NCBI RefSeq assembly: GCF_028606985.1
Contig: NZ_CP117416.1
Coordinates: forward strand, 2,952,001 to 3,016,000
Length of the DNA: 64,000 nt
DNA from: Paenibacillus kyungheensis
GTDB lineage: Bacteria; Bacillota; Bacilli; Paenibacillales; Paenibacillaceae
Reading direction: 5' to 3'
The notes under the pieces are model-generated. The model was not told the origin of the DNA. It did no database searches and was given only the letters and a program-made list of their open reading frames with translations. The position numbers and the translations under genes are program-made. Of this stretch, positions 26,602 to 35,789 are shown piece after piece (within the stretch, counting starts at the first letter, position 1; the number at the start of each line of letters is the position of its first letter).

Positions 26602-26638
26602 AAAAAGAACTCTCCTAATAAATAAGAGAGTTCTTTTT
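26602..26638 (-). terminator. Terminator of the NTF2-like gene
   Basis: Perfect 13-base arms AAAAAGAACTCTC and GAGAGTTCTTTTT with an 11-base loop, 25 bases after the stop at 26663. Confidence 0.87.
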
Positions 26639-26662
26639 AATATGCTATCTAGCATCTTTCTT

Positions 26663-27106
26663 TTAAAACGAATTCGGTCTCGATACAATTCCTGGATGTT
26701 GGACGAAAGACCAGTGAGCATTGACTGTACGCCACTTGCCATTAATTTGGCGAAAAACTGCTGTTGAGTTCCAAAAATTCTGAAGCTGTTCTTCTCCATG
26801 TTCTCCTGCTACAAAATTACGTAAATTGTAACTCAGTACAGCGAGATCACCAGCTTCGCTAATAGCTACATCTGGATCAATATATTCGCTTCGGATTATA
26901 TTCGGATTTTTATAGTGTGCCAAAATATGCTTTTCTACAGCTTCTTTACCCACGAGAAGTTTTTCAGTAATTGGATCAAAGTAACTGATGTCGTCACTAT
27001 AACTATCCAAGTAACCGTGGCAATCCCCCTGATTCCAACGCTCATTATTTGCGCGCTCGATATTCATGACAATTTCAGCAATTTCGTTATGGTTCATCGT
27101 ATTCAT
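26663..27106 (-). CDS. NTF2/SnoaL-like family protein
   Basis: 147 residues, the size of a single cone-shaped NTF2-like (DUF4440/SnoaL) domain. It shows the N-terminal helix with NNERWNQGD, the DDISYFDP strand and the C-terminal NGKWRTVNAHWSF strand typical of the fold. Members act as small isomerases, hydrolases or ligand binders, but the reaction here cannot be assigned. AAGGAG lies eight bases before the ATG. It is divergent from an AraC regulator that is its likely controller. Confidence 0.75.
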   Translation of the reverse strand: MNTMNHNEIAEIVMNIERANNERWNQGDCHGYLDSYSDDISYFDPITEKLLVGKEAVEKHILAHYKNPNIIRSEYIDPDVAISEAGDLAVLSYNLRNFVAGEHGEEQLQNFWNSTAVFRQINGKWRTVNAHWSFVQHPGIVSRPNSF

Positions 27107-27257
27107 TTTTCAAACTCCTTTTTTGTGTTATATTGATAAGATGCTATATGATCATTTTAGGTAATTTATAATACGAAATAAAGGCTATATAAGGACTAAA
27201 AAAGATATAAAATGGACATTCTATTTTTTCTCTTCTCACTGAAAGGAAAGATATACT

Positions 27258-28151
27258 ATGAATTTCAAACTGAATAGTGATGCCAAAATAGAACCTTTAG
27301 GATATAAGCCGCCGTCACCTTATTCATACGATTTAGAAATTTTCAGTTTTTCCGAATTGAAAAAGCGTACACTTGAAGGAAGAATGTACATTACGTATAG
27401 ATATAAATTCTATATGCTTATTTGTGTAACTCAAGGCGAATGTACTCAATGGATTAATTTTGAACCGGTTTTATGTAAATCAGGAACTTTACTTGTGGTC
27501 TCTCCTAATCAAGTCCATAACTTTGGAAAAGATGAAGATTGGGAAGGTTGGATTATTTTATTTCGTTCTGAGTTTCTGATCCCTATGACTTCAACTTTAA
27601 ATGAGCACAAGCTAGCTTTTGATATTGAAAGACTACCCAAAGTGCTAACACTAACGAAGACAGAATTGGCACGAGCTGTTCATTCGATTACTAGAATGAC
27701 AGCAGACTCTCTGATCCCAGAACCAACTGAAGATGTCCATATGTTATTACGTTATCAACTGTATGCTTTAATGACATGGCTTCATATTTTGCACAAAAAT
27801 GCTCATTCTATGACATATACTCAATTGTCACCACGTTTTATTCATTTCCACAAGCTTGTTGAGATACATTTTACTGAATGGAGTCATGTTAGCGAGTATG
27901 CTCACTATTTAAATTGTACTGAAAAAACGTTAACAAGAGCTACCATAGAAGCAACCGGCATCACTGCCAAAGCTTTTATTTCTGCTCGAATGATCTTGGA
28001 AGCAAAACGATTACTTGTGCATACCGATCAATCTATTAGCCAAATTGCAGAACACCTTAACTTTAAGGAACCAACCCATTTTAGTAAATTTTTCAAAAGA
28101 GAAACAGGATGTACTGCTTCCGATTTTCGAGAACAAACCTTTGAATGGTAA
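27258..28151 (+). CDS. AraC family transcriptional regulator
   Basis: 297 residues. An N-terminal cupin-like sensing domain (about 30-150; the TLLVVSPNQVHNFG segment is typical) leads to a C-terminal double HTH (about 195-295) with the second helix pair DQSISQIAEHLNFKEPTHFS and KRETGCTASDFRE. The start follows AAAGGAAAG. It is divergent from the NTF2-like gene across about 150 bases and probably regulates it, or itself, in response to a small ligand. Confidence 0.87.
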   Translation: MNFKLNSDAKIEPLGYKPPSPYSYDLEIFSFSELKKRTLEGRMYITYRYKFYMLICVTQGECTQWINFEPVLCKSGTLLVVSPNQVHNFGKDEDWEGWIILFRSEFLIPMTSTLNEHKLAFDIERLPKVLTLTKTELARAVHSITRMTADSLIPEPTEDVHMLLRYQLYALMTWLHILHKNAHSMTYTQLSPRFIHFHKLVEIHFTEWSHVSEYAHYLNCTEKTLTRATIEATGITAKAFISARMILEAKRLLVHTDQSISQIAEHLNFKEPTHFSKFFKRETGCTASDFREQTFEW

Positions 28152-28184
28152 CTATCCAAAAGCTTACTTTGCATACAAAATAGT

Positions 28185-28225
28185 CAACAAAAAAACTCTC
28201 TAGCATTAAGAGAGTTTCTTTGTTG
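28185..28225. terminator. Bidirectional terminator
   Basis: Arms CAACAAAAAAACTCTCT and AGAGAGTTTCTTTGTTG with a short loop, between the AraC gene and the convergent hybrid kinase gene. Confidence 0.85.
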
Positions 28226-28233
28226 TGATATTA

Positions 28234-30996
28234 TTATTTTCTATCGTTAGCATGATTGCGAATATACTCTGACCACTTCTCTAACTGTGCTTCAATATCA
28301 GTAATACGCAGTGGCTTAGAAACAAAATCTTGCATCCCACTTTCCATGCACAATAACTGTTCTTCTTTACGAGCAAATGCAGTAACAGCCACAATAATCG
28401 GTGTAGGCTTGTGACGATGTTGTTGACGAATACGACGGGTGGCTTCCAGACCATCCATAATCGGCATATTCACATCCATAAAGACCAGATCATATGACTT
28501 GCGATTGGTCGCTTCGACAGCGGCCGCACCATTTTCTACAAGATCTGCTTGATATCCTCGTTTACTTAAAATGGTTAGCAGTACTTTTTGGTTGGTTGCA
28601 TTATCTTCAGCTACCAATATACGCAACGGGCCATATAATGAACTAGGAACAGATGGTGTAACAGGTAACAACTGTTCTGCTGCTGGAATTTCGGGATAAT
28701 CGGCTGCATTCAGTGTGAGGGTAAATGCAAAAGTCGCTCCACGATTGCTATTACTTTCTACCCGAATAGAACCGCCCATTAACTCAATAATCTTTTTGCA
28801 AATCGATAATCCAAGCCCTGTTCCACCATATCTGCGATTGGTCGCTGTACCGATCTGGGAGAACGGTTGAAATAACTTCGCTTGTTGATCTTCTGGTATA
28901 CCATGCCCTGTATCTTGCACAGAGAATTCGATAACAATAGATTGAGCATTATTTTGTGGCTTCAAGTGAGCCGAAATAAGAACTCCACCGTTATCTGTGA
29001 ATTTGACTGCATTGCCGACCAGATTAATAAGAACTTGTCGCAATCGATCTTCGTCTCCTATCAGATAGGAAGGCAATCTAGGATCGATATGCGTATTAAT
29101 AAATAGTTTCTTTTCTTGTACAGGCATCGCAAAAATATCGGTCACCTGATCTAACAAATGCTGAATACTTACTTCACTGTATTCCAGTTCCATACGCCCA
29201 GCTTCGATTTTACTAAAATCCAGTAATTCATTTAGAATTTTAAGTAATGCATTATTACTATCCATAATAATCTCTGCATATTCACGTTGTTCTTGCGTTT
29301 CTAACGTATCAAATAATAGCTCAATCATGCCGATCATCCCGTTCATAGGCGTACGCAATTCATGGCTAATAATCGCTAAAAATTCCGATTTGGCGCGGTC
29401 TGCTTGTTCGGCAACTTCACGAGCTCGTATAACTTCATTTTCTTCAGTACGATCTTGAAATACGATAACAGCCCCTACACGTTCCCCATTATCTATAATA
29501 GGGGTTACACGATAAGACGCAAGGAAGCTTGAATTATCTTGTCGCCACAGTACTGCTTCTTCCCGATAAAGCGGTTGCCCGTCTGAAAGAGAACGTAGAA
29601 TCGGTGTATCTCCTGCTAGTGATGGGCTACCATCTGGCTCACTTTGCTCGATTTGCTTCAAGTGATACTCATTCATCATAGCATCCACATCATAGCCTAA
29701 CATCGCTGATCCAGCCGGATTAATAAATGTGGTATTACCTTCCAGATCGACTCCAAATATCCCTTCAGATACCGAGTTCAGAATAAGCTCTTGTTGATTG
29801 CTTAGATTTTTGATTTTAGCTAGATAATGATTACGTTCTGTAATATCGTTAATAATCCCGTAGACACCTACGACTTCATTTTCCACATAGATCGGTACAT
29901 TGGTAACATGTACTTCAATAATATGACCATCTTTGTGAAAAGTACGTATTTCGTATGTCTGTGTCTCGCCTTTTTTGGCTAACTCAAAATGATAGTTGGT
30001 TTTAGCGAGATCATCAGGATGAGCAACAGGTTCAAAAGGTTTATTTCTCAAATCCTCATTTGTATAACCTAAAAGTTCTTCCATGCTTTTATTCATAGAC
30101 AGATAGGTTCCATCCATACTTAATGCGTTAATACCGATAGGATTATGTTCAAATAAAGATTTATAGCGACTTTCACTTTCACGCATTCTTTTCTCTTGTT
30201 CGCGTCGTTCGGTAATATCCCGTGACACAGCTACTACATATTCAAATTCCCCTTGGTCGGTATACGTATAACGACAAGTCGTTTCAGACCACATATACGT
30301 TCCATCTTTGCGCCGGAACCGAAAAATTACTGCTTCTGGATCAACTTGAACCTGTTGCACAGAGATTAAGTAGTCTCGTACTTTCTCTACGTCTTCTTCA
30401 TGTACATAGCTAAGCCCATCTTTGCCTAACATTTCTTCAGGCTCATAACCTAATAATGTTTTACAAGCCGGCGAAGCATATAAATACTCAAGATTGTCTG
30501 ATGCTTTATGACGTGAAATAAAGTCCGAGGTGTGATTGGTAATCAGACGCATTTGCCATTCATTTTGTTGTAATTGTTCTTCAATTAATTTACGTTCAGT
30601 AATATCCCGGGTGACTGCTAATACCTCAATTTCTTTGCCATACTCATCATAGACATAACGGCAGACAGACTCCGCCCAGAAATAAGAGCCATCTTTACGC
30701 AAAATACGATATGCCGCTGTAGCATAATGGCTAATAATCAAGCTCATATTGATATGCTCTATTACTTGTTCTACATCATCAGGATGAATATAACTAAATC
30801 CACTGGTACCTTTTAACTCTTCAGGCAGGTAGCCCATCATTTCATAAGCTACATTAGACATAGAAATATATGTCGATCCTTTGTCTATACGATGACGACT
30901 GATTAAGTCATTAGAATAATTAATAATATTGTGGTAATGCTTTTCATTTGATAATAGTCTTTCATATTCTTCTGTGCTTATCGTTACTTCGCTCAT
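28234..30996 (-). CDS. PAS-domain hybrid sensor histidine kinase/response regulator
   Basis: 920 residues without membrane helices, so a cytoplasmic sensor. Four PAS-PAC units (about 12-135, 145-265, 275-395 and 400-525) come first. A HisKA domain follows with the phospho-acceptor His in FLAIISHELRTPMNGM. The HATPase domain shows NLVGNAVKFTDNGG, DTGHGIPE and GGTGLGLSICKK. The C-terminal receiver (about 795-905) carries the phospho-acceptor Asp in LVFMDVNMPIMDG. It is expected to relay phosphate internally and then to an unlinked partner. No output regulator is adjacent. The repeated PAS units each carry a WAESVCRY or WSETTCRY strand, so two arose by duplication. Confidence 0.92.
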   Translation of the reverse strand: MSEVTISTEEYERLLSNEKHYHNIINYSNDLISRHRIDKGSTYISMSNVAYEMMGYLPEELKGTSGFSYIHPDDVEQVIEHINMSLIISHYATAAYRILRKDGSYFWAESVCRYVYDEYGKEIEVLAVTRDITERKLIEEQLQQNEWQMRLITNHTSDFISRHKASDNLEYLYASPACKTLLGYEPEEMLGKDGLSYVHEEDVEKVRDYLISVQQVQVDPEAVIFRFRRKDGTYMWSETTCRYTYTDQGEFEYVVAVSRDITERREQEKRMRESESRYKSLFEHNPIGINALSMDGTYLSMNKSMEELLGYTNEDLRNKPFEPVAHPDDLAKTNYHFELAKKGETQTYEIRTFHKDGHIIEVHVTNVPIYVENEVVGVYGIINDITERNHYLAKIKNLSNQQELILNSVSEGIFGVDLEGNTTFINPAGSAMLGYDVDAMMNEYHLKQIEQSEPDGSPSLAGDTPILRSLSDGQPLYREEAVLWRQDNSSFLASYRVTPIIDNGERVGAVIVFQDRTEENEVIRAREVAEQADRAKSEFLAIISHELRTPMNGMIGMIELLFDTLETQEQREYAEIIMDSNNALLKILNELLDFSKIEAGRMELEYSEVSIQHLLDQVTDIFAMPVQEKKLFINTHIDPRLPSYLIGDEDRLRQVLINLVGNAVKFTDNGGVLISAHLKPQNNAQSIVIEFSVQDTGHGIPEDQQAKLFQPFSQIGTATNRRYGGTGLGLSICKKIIELMGGSIRVESNSNRGATFAFTLTLNAADYPEIPAAEQLLPVTPSVPSSLYGPLRILVAEDNATNQKVLLTILSKRGYQADLVENGAAAVEATNRKSYDLVFMDVNMPIMDGLEATRRIRQQHRHKPTPIIVAVTAFARKEEQLLCMESGMQDFVSKPLRITDIEAQLEKWSEYIRNHANDRK

Positions 30997-31068
30997 ATCT
31001 TTCTAACGCTCCCTTATGTTGAGCAATGCTTTAGCCTACTATAATGAAATCGATCACAATACATAGGG

Positions 31069-31908
31069 CTAGGAAAACTGTTGTAACAATTGTTCCTTTA
31101 CACATATATCGTCAGAACAGTGAGGACATTTCACTCTTCCTCCTAAATAAGGAAGCTGTGCTAACCAAGATGACATTTGTAATGAACCCATATACGTATA
31201 TAACCAATTCAGGTCTATTTGGTGCGCATATTCTAGATCAGGTATTACTTTTTCAAATGTAGCACCTGTCTGAATAACCGGGTCTTCGCTATATGCTCGC
31301 CATTCAGTAATATTGCTATCGTTAACTGGCCAAATATAGATCGGTTGATCACAGTGAGAACAATCCAATATATATTCTTCACCATCACTGTACATTAACA
31401 AACATTTTGCCCACTGCCGATATCCATGCAAAGCTGCTGTTGCAGATAATATATACATTTTTTCACTTTCTTCTACTTGATCGATCTGAATTATCAATTC
31501 TGTCATGCGTTGCTGAAGCTGCATAAGTGAATCTGTATATGATTGATAAATATCTTTGACTTCATTTTCATCGAAATCTACAAAATAAGAACGCCAGGCA
31601 TCTACAACATCTTCGTCATATGACGAAAGGGGTAGCTGATTCCATGCTTCAAACATGCCACATACGATATAAATATCTGTAAGAATATAATGTTCTGAAG
31701 TATGTAGAGCTAGCTCTACTAAATAAGGTACTGTTACATATGTACAAGGATAGATCGTATTTTGATGATACAACTCTTCATAATATAATGCTGTTGCTTG
31801 TTCTTGATCGTAGTCTTGTTGTAATTGCTGAATTTGTAGCGGAATATGTCCACCGTTACCATAAGGCCCATCTAAAAGTTCCCACTTTGTGCTTGTTAGG
31901 CTTAACAT
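31069..31908 (-). CDS. Hypothetical protein with two CxxC motifs
   Basis: 279 residues, mostly helical and acidic, with two zinc-ribbon-like knuckles far apart: CSHC near residue 183 and CPHC near residue 264. They could form one zinc site. I use ATG 31908, with AAGGAG ten bases upstream; a TTG at 31929 lies before that site. It is a monocistronic gene between the hybrid kinase and the glycogen genes. The family is not recognised and no function is proposed. Confidence 0.6.
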   Translation of the reverse strand: MLSLTSTKWELLDGPYGNGGHIPLQIQQLQQDYDQEQATALYYEELYHQNTIYPCTYVTVPYLVELALHTSEHYILTDIYIVCGMFEAWNQLPLSSYDEDVVDAWRSYFVDFDENEVKDIYQSYTDSLMQLQQRMTELIIQIDQVEESEKMYILSATAALHGYRQWAKCLLMYSDGEEYILDCSHCDQPIYIWPVNDSNITEWRAYSEDPVIQTGATFEKVIPDLEYAHQIDLNWLYTYMGSLQMSSWLAQLPYLGGRVKCPHCSDDICVKEQLLQQFS

Positions 31909-32030
31909 CGCTGCCTCACTCCTTACCAATGATTGAGATAATCTATAGCTTAATCCAAAGCAAGAACACGTTCTAGCTCTCGATTGATCTATAGATATGA
32001 ATGATTAGCATATTAATAATATTGAAAATA

Positions 32031-32075
32031 ACAAAAGGCTACCCGTTATTCTATATCGTTTGGGTAGCCTTTTGT
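32031..32075 (-). terminator. Terminator of glgBA
   Basis: Perfect 14-base arms ACAAAAGGCTACCC and GGGTAGCCTTTTGT around a 17-base loop, downstream of the glgA stop at 32122. Confidence 0.85.
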
Positions 32076-32121
32076 CACATCTTACATGTTACACTTTGTA
32101 TCTTTACAATTTTGCAATTAT

Positions 32122-33555
32122 TTACGATTCCGATGCTTGGCGATACACTTCCAAATATTCTTGCGCAGATACCTGCCAGCTATATTCACCGGTTATCGCA
32201 TTTTTCACAACTTTTTTCCATTCTTTTGGTTGATGATAAATGGATAATGCACGACGAATTGTAAACAACATATCATGAGCATTATAAGCGGCAAATGTAA
32301 ATCCAGTACCTTCTCCTGTAAATTCGTTAAATGACTGTACAGTATCATTTAAGCCGCCTGTTTCGCGTACGATAGGAATACTACCATAACGCATCGCTAA
32401 CAATTGACTGATCCCACAAGGCTCGAACTTAGAAGGCATTAAGAACATATCACTACCTGCATAGATACGGCGTGCCACGCCTTCGCTAAATCTAATCTCC
32501 GCCGCAAGCTTGGTTGAATGACGAGCCACTGCTTCGCGGAACCAATCTTCGTATTCTTGCTCGCCTGTACCCAAAATAACAAATTGCACATCATCATAAT
32601 ATAAAAATTCATCCAGTACACGAGTCACTAGATCCAATCCTTTGGATTCAGTCAGACGAGTAACCATCGCAATCATAGGAATTTTGGCATCAATAGGCAA
32701 TCCCAATTCTTCTTGCAAAGCTAGTTTGTTAGCTGTACGTTTGGCAGTTGCACTACGATAATTACTAGTTAAATACGTATCTGTTGCCGGGTTATAACTT
32801 TTCGTATCGATTCCATTTACAATTCCATGTAATCGATCTCCCAGAGAACCCAGCAATCCTTCCAATCCATAACCATAGTATGGCATTTTGATCTCTTCAG
32901 CATATGTTGGGCTTACTGTAGTCACTTGATCAGCGAACACCAGTCCACCTTTCATAAAGCTTACATTTCCATGATATTCAATACCATCTGATTGGAAATA
33001 ACGATCATCCATACCAAGCAAATCTCCTAGAACAGAGTAAGGGAAAATGCCTTGATATAATAGATTGTGAATCGTAAATACGCTGTGTACGTTAGCGTAG
33101 AATGGGTTATAACGATATTGTGCTTTAAGTAACATCGGTACCATTCCAGTATGCCAGTCATGAGCATGAATAATATCCGGTTGGAAATCGACTTCAGGTA
33201 AAATATCTAACACTGCGCGGTTAAAGAATGCGAAGCGCTCTCCATCATCTCCATATCCATAGATACCATCACGACCAAAATAATATTCATTATCTATCAA
33301 ATAAACTGTCACGCCATTTTCGATATATTGCATAATTCCACAATATTGACTACGCCATCCCACTTGCACTTGAATAACTTTCAACAAAACCGATTTTTCG
33401 CGAATTGGTGCAGGAATACTTTTATAAAAAGGTAAGACGATCCGTACGTCTGCCCCTTCTTTTTGTAGCGCTTGAGGTAATGCTCCTATAACATCAGCAA
33501 GCCCCCCTGTTTTGATAAAAGGATTCGCTTCTGCTGCTGCAAATAAAATATTCAT
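32122..33555 (-). CDS. glgA: Glycogen synthase
   Basis: 477 residues, a GT5 retaining glycosyltransferase that extends alpha-1,4-glucan from ADP-glucose. The ADP-glucose-binding KTGGLADV begins at Lys15. The C-terminal domain shows the active-site region FEPCGISQLLAMRYGSIPIVRETGGL. It is encoded 16 bases after glgB and is presumably co-transcribed with it. The ATG is preceded by AGGAGGACATAAACG. Length matches bacterial GlgA. Confidence 0.96.
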   Translation of the reverse strand: MNILFAAAEANPFIKTGGLADVIGALPQALQKEGADVRIVLPFYKSIPAPIREKSVLLKVIQVQVGWRSQYCGIMQYIENGVTVYLIDNEYYFGRDGIYGYGDDGERFAFFNRAVLDILPEVDFQPDIIHAHDWHTGMVPMLLKAQYRYNPFYANVHSVFTIHNLLYQGIFPYSVLGDLLGMDDRYFQSDGIEYHGNVSFMKGGLVFADQVTTVSPTYAEEIKMPYYGYGLEGLLGSLGDRLHGIVNGIDTKSYNPATDTYLTSNYRSATAKRTANKLALQEELGLPIDAKIPMIAMVTRLTESKGLDLVTRVLDEFLYYDDVQFVILGTGEQEYEDWFREAVARHSTKLAAEIRFSEGVARRIYAGSDMFLMPSKFEPCGISQLLAMRYGSIPIVRETGGLNDTVQSFNEFTGEGTGFTFAAYNAHDMLFTIRRALSIYHQPKEWKKVVKNAITGEYSWQVSAQEYLEVYRQASES

Positions 33556-33571
33556 CGTTTATGTCCTCCTT

Positions 33572-35494
33572 CTATAATTTGCGTCTATTTGAAGTTCGAC
33601 GCTTTAAAATAATGACACTAAGTGGTGGTAAGGTCATTTCAATACTTTGTTCTTGCTGATGGAACGGAACTTTCTCCGAGAATAACAACGATTCTGTCCG
33701 TCCACCTGTTCCGCCAAAGCGAGGTTCATCACTATTCCAGATTTCTTCATAAGTGCCTGCTTTGGGTACACCTACACGATAATTCACCTGCGGAATCGGT
33801 TGGAAATTAATCGCTATAATCAGTGTATCGTTTGTTTTCTTTCCTTTACGCATATACGTAATCACACTGCGTGCAGCATCATCTGCATTCAACCATTCGT
33901 ATCCTTGCCACTCATGATCTTGTTCCCATAGAGCAGGTAATTGAAGGTATAGATGATTCAGCTCGCGTGTATAACTTTTCATTTTCTGATGCATATCGTA
34001 CTCAAGCAACAACCAATCCAATTGATCTTGATCTTTCCATTCGATAAATTGTCCAAATTCGCCACCCATAAATAACAGCTTTTTGCCCGGGTGAGTCATT
34101 TGATACGCAAGCAATAGACGCAGACCTGCAAATTTTTGCTCATAAGCGCCCGGCATTTTATCTAACAACGATTTTTTACCATGTACTACTTCATCATGGG
34201 ACAGTGGTAATGTAGCATTTTCAGCAAAAGCATAGGTGATCGGGAATGTCAAAAGATTATGCTTTTCTGGACGTTGCTCAAAATCAGATTCCATATAATC
34301 AAGCGTATCATTCATCCAGCCCATGCTCCATTTATAATTAAACCCAAGTCCATTTTCATGCGCAGGCTTCGTCACACCTGGCCATGCACTTGATTCTTCT
34401 GCCATCATTAACGCATGCGGGTAATATTGGAAGATCGTTTTGTTAAGCTGTTGCAAAAATAAAATAGCTTCTTTGTTTTCAGCTCCACCTTGTTCATTCG
34501 GCTTCCAACCTCCAACTGTTTCTCTACCGAAATCAAGTCGAATCATGCTGGTAACCGCATCAACACGCAGACCGTCAAAGTGGAACATCTCCATCCAATA
34601 TAGTGCGCTTGAAATCAGAAACGAACGAACTTCTGGCTTGCTAAAATCAAACGATAATGTACCCCATCCGATTTTCTCTGCTCGATCTGGATCAGCATAC
34701 TCATATAATGGTGTACCATCAAACATCCGCAGTCCATGTGCATCTTTGGTGAAATGCCCGGGAACCCAATCCAAAATCACTCCAATATTCGCTTGATGAC
34801 AAGCATCTACAAAGTACATTAGCTCTTGTGGAGTTCCATAACGACTCGTTGGCGCAAAATATCCTGTACTTTGATACCCCCATGATAGATCATACGGATG
34901 CTCGGTTAATGGCATCAATTCTAGATGCGTATATCCCATGTCTACCAAATAAGGAATCAACAAATCTGCTAGCTCACGATAAGTGTAAAAGCTACCATCT
35001 TCTTTTTGTTTCCATGTACCAAAATGCATTTCATAAATATTCAGTGGCTTGCGATAAGGAGCACGACGTTTACGTCTCCACACCGCATCGTTCCATGTAT
35101 ATCCAGATAAAGAAGCAACTACCGAGGCTGTAGCTGGGCGTACTTCGGCATAATGAGCATACGGATCAGCTTTGAGAAACGAATCACCATTAGATGAAGT
35201 AATATGATATTTATATAAAGTGCCTTCATGAATATTGGGTAAAAATCCTGTCCATACTCCCGAGTTTGGAAGTTTATGTAATTGATAATGTTCTCCATCC
35301 CAGTTGTTCCAATCGCCTGCTACGCCAACACGTGCAGCATGAGGTGCCCATACACTAAAACGCACACCGGACTCTCCATTTTCTGATGTCACATGAGATC
35401 CAAAATGACGATACGTATGAAAATTGGTGCCTTCATGAAAAAGATAAAGCTCTTCTGGAGTTGGCTCTCCGTAGACTGTCCGTTTTTGACTCAA
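33572..35494 (-). CDS. glgB: 1,4-alpha-glucan branching enzyme
   Basis: 640 residues, a GH13 enzyme that makes alpha-1,6 branches in glycogen. An N-terminal CBM48-like domain (FSVWAPHAARVGVAGDWNNW) precedes the TIM barrel with DGLRVDAVTSM (catalytic Asp), MMAEESSAWPGV (catalytic Glu) and LSHDEVVHGKKSL, and a C-terminal beta domain follows. Start is TTG at 35494 behind GGGGTGA. First gene of glgB-glgA, divergent from glgC across about 295 bases, so the three can be co-regulated from one region. Confidence 0.95.
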   Translation of the reverse strand: MSQKRTVYGEPTPEELYLFHEGTNFHTYRHFGSHVTSENGESGVRFSVWAPHAARVGVAGDWNNWDGEHYQLHKLPNSGVWTGFLPNIHEGTLYKYHITSSNGDSFLKADPYAHYAEVRPATASVVASLSGYTWNDAVWRRKRRAPYRKPLNIYEMHFGTWKQKEDGSFYTYRELADLLIPYLVDMGYTHLELMPLTEHPYDLSWGYQSTGYFAPTSRYGTPQELMYFVDACHQANIGVILDWVPGHFTKDAHGLRMFDGTPLYEYADPDRAEKIGWGTLSFDFSKPEVRSFLISSALYWMEMFHFDGLRVDAVTSMIRLDFGRETVGGWKPNEQGGAENKEAILFLQQLNKTIFQYYPHALMMAEESSAWPGVTKPAHENGLGFNYKWSMGWMNDTLDYMESDFEQRPEKHNLLTFPITYAFAENATLPLSHDEVVHGKKSLLDKMPGAYEQKFAGLRLLLAYQMTHPGKKLLFMGGEFGQFIEWKDQDQLDWLLLEYDMHQKMKSYTRELNHLYLQLPALWEQDHEWQGYEWLNADDAARSVITYMRKGKKTNDTLIIAINFQPIPQVNYRVGVPKAGTYEEIWNSDEPRFGGTGGRTESLLFSEKVPFHQQEQSIEMTLPPLSVIILKRRTSNRRKL

Positions 35495-35789
35495 AACATC
35501 ACCCCGCTAACTAATAAATGTATACATCATTTTATCATCATTTGATATGTTCTTTATCTATTCTAATTTATTATTGCCCTGATTAGAATAGGTAAACCAT
35601 TTAAGTCACTAACTACAACTATTACCCTTATTTTGCACACTTGAAAAGACTACATTTGATGCAGAAAGGGGAACATAAGATTAAGAATGAAAATATTTTA
35701 CAATAACTTGTTTCAAGCATTATCTTTCAAGGTTATAAATTATTACATCATCATGAGCGTTGTCATTATATAGTTGGAGGGAAAAGTTA

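Noticed and set aside
26539-26799. Open frame overlapping the end of the NTF2-like gene
   Set aside because: It runs through the terminator at 26602-26638 and overlaps a well supported gene in another frame.
31069-31908. Immunity protein of a toxin system
   Set aside because: No toxin, secretion or repeat-containing neighbour; the gene stands alone.
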